From positions 68,435 to 132,434 of the forward strand of contig JAAFIF010000011.1 in the NCBI GenBank assembly GCA_013298625.1: 64,000 bases of DNA. The letters run 5' to 3'. Shown in pieces: positions 16,348 through 28,127 of the stretch (position 1 is the first letter of the stretch; each line of letters opens with the position of its first letter). The DNA comes from Myxococcales bacterium. GTDB taxonomy: Bacteria > Myxococcota_A > Polyangia > Polyangiales > Ga0077539. The notes beneath the pieces are model-generated. The model was not told where the DNA came from and made no database searches. It was given only the letters and a program-made list of their open reading frames with translations. The position numbers and the translations under genes were made by a program.

Positions 16348-17808
16348 ATGGTGAGCAAGGGACGCGAGCTCGCGCGGCTGGGCGCCAAAGTGAAAGCCTT
16401 GCGCCGGCAACACTCGTTGAGCCAGGCGCAGCTGGCAGAGAAGATCGGCGTTTCGCCGAGCTACTTGAACCTCATCGAGAACAATCGTCGTCCGCTGCCC
16501 GCGGCCATGATGATCCAGCTCGCGCAGGTGTTCGGCGTCGAGCTCGGGTCGTTTGTGGCCGACGACGACGCGCGGCTGAGCGCGGACCTGCTCGAAGCCC
16601 TGAGCGACCCGATCTTCGAGCACCACGAGCTGCACGGCGCCGACGTGAAAGAGCTCGTGACGGCGAGCCCCAACCTCGCGCGCGCGATGCTCACCCTGTA
16701 CCGCGCGTTCGAGGACGCGCGAGAGCGGGTCGACAACCTCGCGAGCCGCGTGAGCGAGGGCGAGGACGGCGACGACAAGCGCGGCCGCGGACCGCTGGCG
16801 CCGAGCGAAGAGGTCAACGATCTGGTGCAGCGGCAGGGCAACTACTTTCCTGCGCTCGAAGAGGCGGCCGAGGAGCTGTGGAAGCGCGCGCGGATCGACG
16901 GAGACGACCTGTACGGCGCGCTGCGGTTTCATCTGCGCGAGGCGCACGGGCTGAGCGTGCACATCGCGCGTTGGGACGAAGAGCGAGGGGTGCTGCGTCG
17001 CTTCGACCCCGAGCACAAGCGCGTGGTGCTGAGCGAGCTGTTGCCCACGCGGTCGCGCAATTTTCAGCTCGCGCATCAGCTCGCGCTGCTGGCGAACCAC
17101 TCGCTGCTCGACGAGATCCTCGACGAGGACGGCGGCGTGTCAGACGAGGCCCGCCCCTTGGCCCGCGTGGCGTTGGCCAACTATTTCGCTGGTGCCGTGC
17201 TCATGCCGTATCGGCGCTTTCTCGAGGCGGCGCGCGGGTCGCGCTACGACCTCGACGTGCTCGGGCGACGGTTTCGCGTGGGCTTCGAGCAGGCCGCGCA
17301 CCGAGTGACCACGCTGCGACGAAAGGGCGCCGAGGGCGTTCCGTTTCACATGCTGCGCATCGACGTGGCGGGCAACATCTCGAAGCGCTTCTCGGGCTCT
17401 GGCATCCGCTTCGCCCGCTTCTCTGGCGCCTGCCCCCGGTGGAACGTCTTCGCCGCCTTTCAGACCCCGAACATGATCCGCATCCAGGTCTCCAAGATGC
17501 TCGATGGCCAGAGCTACTTCTGCATCGCGCGCACGATCCAGAAGGACTCCGGCGGCTTTCACCAGCAGCAGCCCGTGCTCGCGATCGGCCTGGGATGCCG
17601 CACGGAGTTCGCGCGCGAGCTGGTGTACTCCGACGGCGTCGCGCTCGACACGCCGGGCACGGCCATCGCCGTCGGCGTGACGTGCAGGCAGTGCGAGCGC
17701 TCGGACTGCGACGAGCGCGCGGTCCCCTCGCTGCGCGCCCCGCTCAACATCGACGAGAACGTGCGCGGCGCCTCGCTCTACGCGATCGGCCGCCGCACGC
17801 GCTCGTAG
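16348..17808 (+). CDS. XRE-family regulator with IrrE-like and ScfR/RamB-type C-terminal domains
   Basis: A 486-residue member of the short-chain-fatty-acyl regulator family (RamB in corynebacteria, MccR/ScfR elsewhere). It has an N-terminal XRE helix-turn-helix (about 9-63), an IrrE/M78-like middle region (about 185-320) and a C-terminal domain with CRQC...C (C446, C449, C454). The M78 zinc-protease HExxH is replaced by HQLAL at 243-247, so this domain probably senses rather than cleaves. RamB controls aceA and aceB in Corynebacterium, and here the gene is divergent from aceBA, strongly suggesting local control by acetyl-CoA or propionyl-CoA status. ATG 16348 follows a GGAG site. Confidence 0.88.
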   Translation: MVSKGRELARLGAKVKALRRQHSLSQAQLAEKIGVSPSYLNLIENNRRPLPAAMMIQLAQVFGVELGSFVADDDARLSADLLEALSDPIFEHHELHGADVKELVTASPNLARAMLTLYRAFEDARERVDNLASRVSEGEDGDDKRGRGPLAPSEEVNDLVQRQGNYFPALEEAAEELWKRARIDGDDLYGALRFHLREAHGLSVHIARWDEERGVLRRFDPEHKRVVLSELLPTRSRNFQLAHQLALLANHSLLDEILDEDGGVSDEARPLARVALANYFAGAVLMPYRRFLEAARGSRYDLDVLGRRFRVGFEQAAHRVTTLRRKGAEGVPFHMLRIDVAGNISKRFSGSGIRFARFSGACPRWNVFAAFQTPNMIRIQVSKMLDGQSYFCIARTIQKDSGGFHQQQPVLAIGLGCRTEFARELVYSDGVALDTPGTAIAVGVTCRQCERSDCDERAVPSLRAPLNIDENVRGASLYAIGRRTRS

Positions 17809-17811
17809 AGT

Positions 17812-20138
<2,327 letters not shown>

Positions 20139-20160
20139 CGGTCGCGCGAGCGTAGCGCGG

Positions 20161-23100
20161 TCACTCGCCGAGCTGCGTCAGCAACTCTCGGGCGGCGCTG
20201 AGCTCGCCGTCTTCGCTGAGCGCGCGCTTGGCGAGGAAGGCCGCCTTGCGCGGATCGCCCTGCTTGAACGCGATCACGCCCTGTCGATAGAACGCCTCGG
20301 CGCGAGACATCGGCCCAGGGTTCTTCATGAGCGTGAGCGCGCGCAGCGCCTTCATCGCGGTCTCGAGGTCTTCGTACGTCATCGCGAGCTCGGCGAGCTC
20401 GGAGGCGACGCCGCCGTTCTGGTGATCGCTCTCGAGCGCAGCGTTGAGCCACGCGAGCTGCACGCCCTGGTCGCCGACCGCAGCGGCCGCGCGCGCCATG
20501 CGGTATTGCAGCGCGCCGAGCTCGGCGCTGCGGCGGTTGCGGTGGCCGTTGATCGCGGTCTGGAGCAGCGTCGAAGCGGCCTCGATGTTGCCGACGGCGA
20601 TGTACGCGTCGCAGAGGCCCACGGTGGACTCGTGATCGCCCGCGCGAAGCTTGAGCGCGGCCTCGAGCGGCGCGATCGCGTCCTCGTTGCGTCCCGCGAG
20701 GACGAAGAGCTTGCCCGCCTGACGGAGGCGGTCGAAGCGGATCGCTTCAGCGGGCGCGTGCTTGGCGTCTTCGAGCGAGAGCTCGGCGAGCTCGCTGTGC
20801 GCCTCGAGCGCGGAGTACACGCGGCGAAGCCACGCGCGGACCGGCTCGTTTTCGGGTTGGTCGCGGAAGATGGCCTCGAGCCCCGAGCGCGCGTCGCCCA
20901 GCCGCTCGGCGCGCTCGCACGCCTCGGCGAGACGCAGCACGGCTTCGAGCTTCTCTTCGCCCTCCGTCGCCTCGGCGAGCCGCTGAAACGCGAGCACAAC
21001 GGAGTCCCACCGGCCAGCGTCGGCGTGCAGCGTCGCGAGGGTGCGAAGCGAGTCTTTGTCGCCCGGCTCGCGCTCGACCCAGGCTTCGAGCGCGGCGCAC
21101 GCGCGCGCAGAGTCACCCGCGTCCGCGGCGAGCTGCGCGAGGCGCGCGGTGGCAGTGCGCTCGGCGTCGCGATCACCGCTCGATTGCGCGGCGACTCGCT
21201 GCGCTTCGAGCGCGTCGAGCAAGAGCGAGAGCGTGGCCTCGGGCTCGCGCTCACGGGCGAGTTCGAGCTCTGCGACCGCTTCGGCCGTGCGGCCAGCGGC
21301 CTGCAGCACCGCGCCGCGCGCTCGGCGCAGCGCAGCTTCGGCGGACGATCCGACTTCGAGCGCCTCGAGGGCGTCCTCGAGCGCCGTCGCGGCGCCGTCG
21401 TTGTCTCCCGCGGACGAGAGGTCGCGGGCGTGCTCTTCGACGAGCGCGAGGTCCATCGGCCGGAGCGCTCGAGCCTTCGCGAGGCACGCGGCTGCGGCGG
21501 TGAAGTCGCCGAGCGAGTCGCGATAGAGAGCGGCGGCCTCGCGGAACCGCGTGACGCTTTCGTCCGCGTCGCTGCGCTTCTCGGCGTCGAACGCGATCAC
21601 CGACGCGAGCGCGGCGAGGTCGTCCGCGGCGCGGAGCGCGGCTTCGAGCCTGGTGCGAATCGCGCTGTGCTGCGGCGCGGCGCGAAATCCTCGGTCGAGG
21701 GCGCGCACGGCGCCGTCGTTGTCGTCGCTGGCGACGCGGGCGTCGGCGAGCTCGATGGCGTACTTCGCAGCTTCGTCACCTTCGGTGCACTCGAGCAAGC
21801 GCTCGAGCACATCGGCGCGCTCGAGCTGGTCGTGGCTCGGGCCGTACTGCGAGAGCAGCGCTCGCAGCAGCGACGCGTCGGTGGGAGCCCAGTCGAGCGC
21901 GCCGCGGTAGAGGGCGACGACGTCGTCGCGACGGTCGGATCCCCAGCGATTTGCCAGGCGGAGCGAGAGCGCTACCACCGCGCGTCCGTCGGCGCGATCG
22001 CGCGCGCCGTCGAGCTGCCAGCGCAGAAACTCGTCGAGTTCGTCGGCCTTTCCGCTGTTTTCGAGGAGGTCGGCGAGCAGCTGGGCGGCGTCGACGTCGC
22101 CGGGATCGTCTTCGAGACAAGCGCGCAGGGACGCAGCGGCGTCGTCGACGGTCGAGGGCGACTCAGCGAGGATGCGGGCGCGCTCGACGCGGAGCTTGTT
22201 GCGCTCGTTGACGTCGTACACGTTGTCGAGCACGGACTCGATGCGCGCCGAGAGGCGGTCTTTGGCCCCCATGCGGCGATAGACGTCGAGCAAAGGCTCC
22301 CACACGGTGCGTTCGGAGGCGTCGCGCTCGGAGAGCTCCTCGAGGATCGACGCGGCGAGCGCCAGGTCTCCGAGCGAGTCCATCGCGAGCTGCGCCGCTT
22401 CGACGCCGAGCGGAACGGCCTCGCTCGCGTCGGCCACTTTGGAAGCCCGCGCGAGCAGCGTCACGGCCTCGCGCGACTCACCGGCGGAGGCGTACGAGCG
22501 TCCGAGCGCGACGAGCGCCCAGCTGCCCTCGCCGCCCTCGCCTGCGCGGTCGATGGCGCGCTTGAGCAGCGCGCGTTCGCGGTCAGCGTCGCCGACGCGC
22601 TGCGCGACGTCGACGGCCTCGCGGAGCAGCTCTTGCGAGGCGTCCGCGAGCGCGGTCGAGCGGTCGAGCGCGTCGAGCAGCGAGTGGTCGTTGCCGCTCG
22701 AGCGGGCGACCTGCTCGAAGAGCGCGACGAGCGCAGCGTCGTTGGGGGCCGACGCGCACGCGGCGGCGAGCATGGTCGCGGCGCGGTCGTATCGAGCGTC
22801 GACGTCGAGCGCGCGCTCGAGCGCCGCGCGGCCCTCGTCGCGAGACTCGTCCCGTTGCAGGTCGAGGTCCGCGAGGCGATAGAGCGCGTCGACGCGCTGA
22901 TCGTGGTCGTCTTCGGGGCCGTCGGGCTCGGAGCGGCGCGCGAGAACCGCGCGAAGGGCGGCGGTGGCGCTGCCCGGCGAGGCTGAGTACGCGCGATCGA
23001 GCGCTCGCAGGACGTCGCGTTCGGGGGCGCCTTCGGCGTGAGCCTTCTCGAGATCGGCGACCGCGGCGCGGGCGTCTCCGAGGTCTTCGGCCGTCGATTC

Positions 23101-26100
23101 ACCGGCGCGAAGCAAGAGCCGCGCGGCGAGCGAGCGATCGCTAGCGGCAGCCGCGAGCGAGCGTACCGCGTCGACGTAGCGCTGACTCTGCGACGTGCGG
23201 CGAGCGAGCGCGCGAGTGGCCTCGTGCGCCGCGTCGTCATCGGCGAGGCCCGAGAGGGCTTCGAGCCTGGCGTCGAGGGCTTCGGCGCTGCGTCCGAGCG
23301 CCTCGAACGTCGCCGCGACGGAGTCGAGCGCGCGGGCCTTGGCCGCGGAGTCCGTGGTGCGCGACAAGCGCGTGCGAAGGGCGCGCAAGAGCAGCTCTTG
23401 TTCGCCAGCGGCGAGCAGCGCGGCCTCGAAGCGCTGCGCTTCGACCTCGTTTTCGCCAGCGACCTCGAAGGCGCTCTCGAGCACCTCCGAAGCGCGGTCG
23501 GTCTGCCCTTGCGTGCGCGCGATGCGGTGCAGCGCGAAGAGCACCTCGGCTTGTCCGGGGCCGTCGTCGCTCGAGCTCTGTCGGCGAACGACGAGCAAGA
23601 GAGAGCGGTACGCGTTGGCGGCGCGCTCGTGTTCGCCGAGCTCGAGGGCGACCTCGCCGACCATCTGCAGGGTGCCCGGGTCGTCGAGGTCGATGTTGGA
23701 GGCGAGCTCGAGCTGCGCGAGCGCGCCCTGCAAATCGCCACGCGCGCGAGCGATGCGCGCGAGCGTGCGGTGGACGCGAGCGCGCTCGGGCGGGCGCCGA
23801 CGGCCATACTCGGTGAGCAGGGCTTCGAGGATTTCGCGGGCGCCGTCGAGGTCGCCTGCGTCGCAGCGCGCGTCGGCCAGGGCGACGCGCACCGAGCGAT
23901 CCGAAGGCGCGAGCAGCGCGGCGCGATCGAGCACAGGAACAGCGCGCGCCGCCTGAGAGAGCTTGCGAACGAACACGTCCGCGGCCTCGCGCAGCATGGC
24001 CACGCGCCCTTCGTCGTCGGCGGCGAACTCGACGCCGTCGACGAGGAGCTCCGCCAGGGCGTTCCACTGGCCCGCGGCGCGGTAGCGCTCGGCGAGGAGC
24101 GCGCGGAGCTCGCGTGCGTCGGGCGTCGCGCGCAGCTGCGCCTCGAGCGACTCGACGGCCTTGGTGGCCCGCCCTGCCAGGACGTACGCTTTCGCGAGAC
24201 GGGAGACCACCTCGACGCGCTCGTCGTCGCTCTCGGCGAGGCCCAGTCGCTCTTCGAGCCACGCCACCGCGCGCTCGTGCTCTGCGCGACCCGCGTGCAA
24301 GAGCGCGAGCGCGTCGAGCGACGCCTTCGAGCTGCCGAGCGCGACGACGCGCGTGTGCGCGTTGATCGCCTGCGGCACGTCGTTGAGCTCTTCTTCTGCG
24401 ATCTTCGCCGCGCGCGCCCACAGCGTCTGCGCGCGAGCCGCGTCGGTGCCTTCGAGCGCCTGGCCCTGCTCAGCGTGCAACGCGAGCAGCTCGGCGCTCG
24501 CGCCGCGGACCGTCATGCGGCCAGCCAGCAGACGAACGCTCTCTTCGTGCCCAGGGCGCTCAGCGAGGTTCTCGCGCAGCGCTCGCTCGGCTTCGTCGCC
24601 GAGGTCGAGCAGGCCGCGCACCCGCGCGAGCTCGAGCCGCAGCGCGATCCGCGCGTCCGCGTCGGAGGCCCGTCCGAGCTGCGTCTCGCGCAGCGTTCGA
24701 AGCTCTTCGAGCGCGCCGGTCGACTCGTAGAGCAACGCCAGCCGGTCTCCCGCCTCGACGTCGTCCGCATCCTCGTCGAACACCGACCGAAACAGCCGAA
24801 TGGCCCGCTCTTTGTCGGCGAGCGAGTTCTCGCAGAGCGCGCCAGCGCGGCGTCGAAGCGAGCGCGACGTCTCAGCGGCGAACGGCAGCGCGGCGCCAGC
24901 CTCGAGCTGATCGACCGCGCGCTCGACGGCCCCTTCGCCGATGTAACGCGCGACGAGCTGCTCGAGCGCCCACGCGCAGTGCTCGGACGAGGCCTCGTCC
25001 TCGCCGCTCGTCCATCGCTTCGACGAAGCGTCGTACAGCCGCGCGAGGATGCTGTCCGCGCGCGCATCGGACACCGGTCCGACGGCGAGCTCTGCTGCTT
25101 CGCGAAGCGCGAGCAGGTCGTTGTCCGTCGCGTCCGCATACGCGAGCAGCGTGTCGACGAGCGCGCTGGTGGGCGCCGCGCGCTGCAGCTCTGCGAGCGC
25201 CGCGAGCGTGCCGGCGACGGACTTGTCGTGCGCGACGGCGCGGGCGAAGGCCGCCTGCGCGAGCGCGCTGTCCTCGCGTCGATCGCGGTGCCATGCGCCC
25301 ACGCGCGCCTCGAGGTCGTGCGCGGTGCGGCCCGAGAGCCCGCTCTGCGCGATCGCCTCGGACATGGCGCTCGTCGCGCCGTCCCAGCCCGCGCCCGCCT
25401 GCGCGCCCGCTTCGTACGTCGAGAGCAGCGCAGCGCTGTCCGCGCCGCTGGCCGACACGCGGACGACGACAGAAGCAGCGGCGTCCCACTGCGCGAGCGC
25501 GCTCGCGACGCGCACGAGCGAGACCGCTGCGAGCGAGTGCGCCGGGTTGCCTTCGAAAACCGCCGTGAAAAGCGAGAGCGCGCCGGTCAGGTCAGCGACG
25601 CGGGTCTCGAGGATGTCCGCGCACTTGAGACGAAGCTCCATCGCGTCGGACGGCGAGCTCTCAGCGGCCGAGCGATACGCGTCGGCGACGGCCGAGTGCT
25701 CACCGCACGCCTCGGCGAGGCGCAACATGTGCGCCTCGATATCCTTCTCGCCGGGGACCTCGACGAACGCGCGGCACACGCAGGCCAGCGCGCTCTTGTT
25801 ATCTTCGGCGCGCTTCTCGTAGGTCGAAGCGGCCTCGAGCAAGAGCAGCGCGCGGGTGCTGGCGTCGTCGGCGTGCGCGAGGCGAGCCTCGAGCAGCGCG
25901 AGCAGCGCCTCCCACTCGTCCATCGCGGAGTACGCTGTCGCGAGCGCGTCCACCGCGCCGGACGCGGTCGAGTCGATCTCGCACAGGTCCCGCAAGCGAG
26001 CCCGTGCTCGCTCGTGCGACGGGTCGGCGTTGAGCGCCGCGCGAAAGCACTGCAGCGCGCGAGCGCTGTCCGAGAGGTGATCGATGGCGGCTTCGCCGAG

Positions 26101-27903
26101 GCGCGCGCACAGGTTCGCCTTGCGCGAGGCGTCGCTCTCTTCTTCGATCGAGGCGGCGAGCAGCGCGGCGAGCGCCTCCCACCGACCCGCGCGCTCGTGC
26201 AGCGCTGCGAGGGCGTCGACGACCTCTGCGTTTTGTCCGAAGCGCTCGCCGACCGACGTCCACAGCGCGACCGAGCGAAGGTTGTCGTCGAGCCGATCGG
26301 AGAGCACCGTGGCCGCGCGGACCAGATCTGCGCGGACGGCGTCGGCCGCCTCGCTCGAGGCCGCGCGGCGTCGGAGCGCTTCGACGAGCTCCGCCCAGCG
26401 CTCGGCGCGGTCGAGCAGGGACACCGTCGCGTCGAGCGCTTCAGTGTTGTCTGCGCGGTCTTTGAGCACGCCCTCCCACGCGGCGAGCGATCGATCGGTC
26501 TCGGCCAGCTCGTCTGCGAGGCGCGCGGCGCGGGCGAGCGCGTCGCAGCGCGCGTCGATCTCGGACTCGAGGCTCGCGCGCTTCTCGACGGCGGTCAGCA
26601 GGGCGGGCTTGTTGTCGATGCTCTGGTAGAGCGAGTCGAGCCAGCGAGCCGCTTCGAGCCGCTCGATTTCGGTCGAGTCGGCGGTCGCGAGCACGCGCTC
26701 GAACAGCACCGCGGCGCCCGCTGCGTCATCGAGAGAGCGCGCGCGAACCGTGGCGGCCTCCGAGCGCAGCGCGGTCGCGCCGCTCGCGCCGCTCGCCTCG
26801 ACGGCATCCGCGGCGTCCGAGAGGGCGGTCGCGTACACGTCGTGGGCGTTGGCGCCGGAAGACAGCTCCCGCAATCGCTCGCGAAACGCGTCCTCAGCGG
26901 GCGCGAGCACGACGAGCTCGGCGCTGCGCGCGAGCGCGTCCGGCGTGTTTCCGAGGCGCTCGTGCAGGCGAGAGAGCTCGTCGAGGGTGTGGGCGCGCTC
27001 GGCGCCGGTGACGAAGCTGCGCGCGCGCTCGAGCACCGCGGCGCGCTCTTTGGGTTGAGCTTCGCCTGCGTATTGACCGAGCAACAAGTCTCGAGCCTTC
27101 GCGCGGGTGCTGACCGGCGCGGCCTCGAGCGCGAGGATGCGATCGGTGTTGGCGCACACGGCGGCGTCGGCGCGCCCTTCGCCGAAGAGCGGCGCGAGCG
27201 CGTCGAGCGCCTGCGTGGGCTCTGCCAGCGAGTCGAGCCAACATCCAGCGATGCGCAGCCGAGTCTTTCTCGCGTCGTCGGCGCTCAGCGACGGGAGCCG
27301 CGCGCTCCACAGCGAGATGAGGTCGTGATGGCGCGACTGGCGCTCGAACAAGCGCTCGAGCGCCGCCGCGAGCTGGTGATCCGACGGACGAAGCGGCAAC
27401 AGCTGCTCGAGGTAACGGATGGCCCGCTCGGGATCGCCGGCGAAATCGCGGGCGACCTGCGAGGCCTCGTCGAGCAGCTCGGCGCGGCGCTTCTTGTCCG
27501 CGGTCCGCTCGAGCGCGCCGTCGTAGAGCGCGAGCAGATCGGCCCAGCGCTTGGCGTGCGTGTAGCTCAGCGTGAGGCGATGAAACGCCCAGTCGGCGCT
27601 CGGGTCGATTTGCAGGACGCGCTGCAACAGCGGAGCCGCGGCCGTGGGGTCTTCGAACCACTCTTGGTAGAAGCGAACGGCGCGCTGACCGACCTTGTTC
27701 GCGCGTTTGGCGGTGACGCCCTCACCCGCGAGCACCTGGTGCATCAGGGCAGCGACCGCGTCGGGCTGCTGCTCGTTCGAGAGGACCTCGTCGAGGTCGT
27801 CCCACTTCTCGTCGTCGTCCGGGTTGGCTTCGACCGCGGCAATGGCCGCGGCGAGTGCGGGAGAAACCGGCTCTGAAAGAGCTCCATCGTCGCGATCGGA
27901 CAT
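20161..27903 (-). CDS. Giant TPR/repeat protein, 2580 residues
   Basis: One uninterrupted gene of 7.7 kb encoding an acidic, Ala/Glu/Asp/Arg-rich all-helical protein without an obvious signal peptide. Almost its whole length consists of degenerate 34-38-residue helical hairpins of TPR type (for example YEKRAEDNKSALACVCRAFVE, RLGNTPDALARSAELVVLAP, LGEHERAANAYRSLL), probably more than fifty. Repetitions of DRAERWAEL, GRWEALAAL and ARWDSVVLAF mark a longer unit of roughly 110-150 residues built from several hairpins. Such proteins are typical of large myxobacterial genomes and probably act as scaffolds; no enzyme domain is visible. A large open frame on the opposite strand is a codon-bias shadow. 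Function unknown. Confidence 0.9.
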   Translation of the reverse strand: MSDRDDGALSEPVSPALAAAIAAVEANPDDDEKWDDLDEVLSNEQQPDAVAALMHQVLAGEGVTAKRANKVGQRAVRFYQEWFEDPTAAAPLLQRVLQIDPSADWAFHRLTLSYTHAKRWADLLALYDGALERTADKKRRAELLDEASQVARDFAGDPERAIRYLEQLLPLRPSDHQLAAALERLFERQSRHHDLISLWSARLPSLSADDARKTRLRIAGCWLDSLAEPTQALDALAPLFGEGRADAAVCANTDRILALEAAPVSTRAKARDLLLGQYAGEAQPKERAAVLERARSFVTGAERAHTLDELSRLHERLGNTPDALARSAELVVLAPAEDAFRERLRELSSGANAHDVYATALSDAADAVEASGASGATALRSEAATVRARSLDDAAGAAVLFERVLATADSTEIERLEAARWLDSLYQSIDNKPALLTAVEKRASLESEIDARCDALARAARLADELAETDRSLAAWEGVLKDRADNTEALDATVSLLDRAERWAELVEALRRRAASSEAADAVRADLVRAATVLSDRLDDNLRSVALWTSVGERFGQNAEVVDALAALHERAGRWEALAALLAASIEEESDASRKANLCARLGEAAIDHLSDSARALQCFRAALNADPSHERARARLRDLCEIDSTASGAVDALATAYSAMDEWEALLALLEARLAHADDASTRALLLLEAASTYEKRAEDNKSALACVCRAFVEVPGEKDIEAHMLRLAEACGEHSAVADAYRSAAESSPSDAMELRLKCADILETRVADLTGALSLFTAVFEGNPAHSLAAVSLVRVASALAQWDAAASVVVRVSASGADSAALLSTYEAGAQAGAGWDGATSAMSEAIAQSGLSGRTAHDLEARVGAWHRDRREDSALAQAAFARAVAHDKSVAGTLAALAELQRAAPTSALVDTLLAYADATDNDLLALREAAELAVGPVSDARADSILARLYDASSKRWTSGEDEASSEHCAWALEQLVARYIGEGAVERAVDQLEAGAALPFAAETSRSLRRRAGALCENSLADKERAIRLFRSVFDEDADDVEAGDRLALLYESTGALEELRTLRETQLGRASDADARIALRLELARVRGLLDLGDEAERALRENLAERPGHEESVRLLAGRMTVRGASAELLALHAEQGQALEGTDAARAQTLWARAAKIAEEELNDVPQAINAHTRVVALGSSKASLDALALLHAGRAEHERAVAWLEERLGLAESDDERVEVVSRLAKAYVLAGRATKAVESLEAQLRATPDARELRALLAERYRAAGQWNALAELLVDGVEFAADDEGRVAMLREAADVFVRKLSQAARAVPVLDRAALLAPSDRSVRVALADARCDAGDLDGAREILEALLTEYGRRRPPERARVHRTLARIARARGDLQGALAQLELASNIDLDDPGTLQMVGEVALELGEHERAANAYRSLLLVVRRQSSSDDGPGQAEVLFALHRIARTQGQTDRASEVLESAFEVAGENEVEAQRFEAALLAAGEQELLLRALRTRLSRTTDSAAKARALDSVAATFEALGRSAEALDARLEALSGLADDDAAHEATRALARRTSQSQRYVDAVRSLAAAASDRSLAARLLLRAGESTAEDLGDARAAVADLEKAHAEGAPERDVLRALDRAYSASPGSATAALRAVLARRSEPDGPEDDHDQRVDALYRLADLDLQRDESRDEGRAALERALDVDARYDRAATMLAAACASAPNDAALVALFEQVARSSGNDHSLLDALDRSTALADASQELLREAVDVAQRVGDADRERALLKRAIDRAGEGGEGSWALVALGRSYASAGESREAVTLLARASKVADASEAVPLGVEAAQLAMDSLGDLALAASILEELSERDASERTVWEPLLDVYRRMGAKDRLSARIESVLDNVYDVNERNKLRVERARILAESPSTVDDAAASLRACLEDDPGDVDAAQLLADLLENSGKADELDEFLRWQLDGARDRADGRAVVALSLRLANRWGSDRRDDVVALYRGALDWAPTDASLLRALLSQYGPSHDQLERADVLERLLECTEGDEAAKYAIELADARVASDDNDGAVRALDRGFRAAPQHSAIRTRLEAALRAADDLAALASVIAFDAEKRSDADESVTRFREAAALYRDSLGDFTAAAACLAKARALRPMDLALVEEHARDLSSAGDNDGAATALEDALEALEVGSSAEAALRRARGAVLQAAGRTAEAVAELELAREREPEATLSLLLDALEAQRVAAQSSGDRDAERTATARLAQLAADAGDSARACAALEAWVEREPGDKDSLRTLATLHADAGRWDSVVLAFQRLAEATEGEEKLEAVLRLAEACERAERLGDARSGLEAIFRDQPENEPVRAWLRRVYSALEAHSELAELSLEDAKHAPAEAIRFDRLRQAGKLFVLAGRNEDAIAPLEAALKLRAGDHESTVGLCDAYIAVGNIEAASTLLQTAINGHRNRRSAELGALQYRMARAAAAVGDQGVQLAWLNAALESDHQNGGVASELAELAMTYEDLETAMKALRALTLMKNPGPMSRAEAFYRQGVIAFKQGDPRKAAFLAKRALSEDGELSAARELLTQLGE

Positions 27904-28127
27904 CGCTCTGCCTCGCTGCGCGTGCGTCGAACGGGAGTTGAATCACTCCGCCGAAGAGAGGCTCGCGACGCGCATGCGTGCGGCATCTCTGTCGGGGCGG
28001 CAGAAATAGAACACAGGTCGGTCAGACCGAGCGCACCGAAATTGCGGTTGCCGCGCCGAGTCGTGCTTGACCGCCCGTGCGCACACCGCCCACGATCGCC
28101 GAAGTCACTGCAAGGAAAGGTCGGGTC
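27904..28127. promoter_or_regulatory. Divergent intergenic region before the giant TPR and lipase genes
   Basis: A 224-bp region that must hold promoters for both divergent genes. It contains an 11-bp palindrome CGGTC-A-GACCG (28019-28029) and, next to the lipase start, the strong ribosome site AAGGAAAGG. I see no convincing -35/-10 pair. Confidence 0.3.

Noticed and set aside
23038..27876. 1612-residue open frame on the + strand opposite the giant TPR gene
   Set aside because: Arg/Glu/Val composition typical of reverse-strand shadow frames in GC-rich DNA; no domains, and the opposite strand has a continuous repeat protein.
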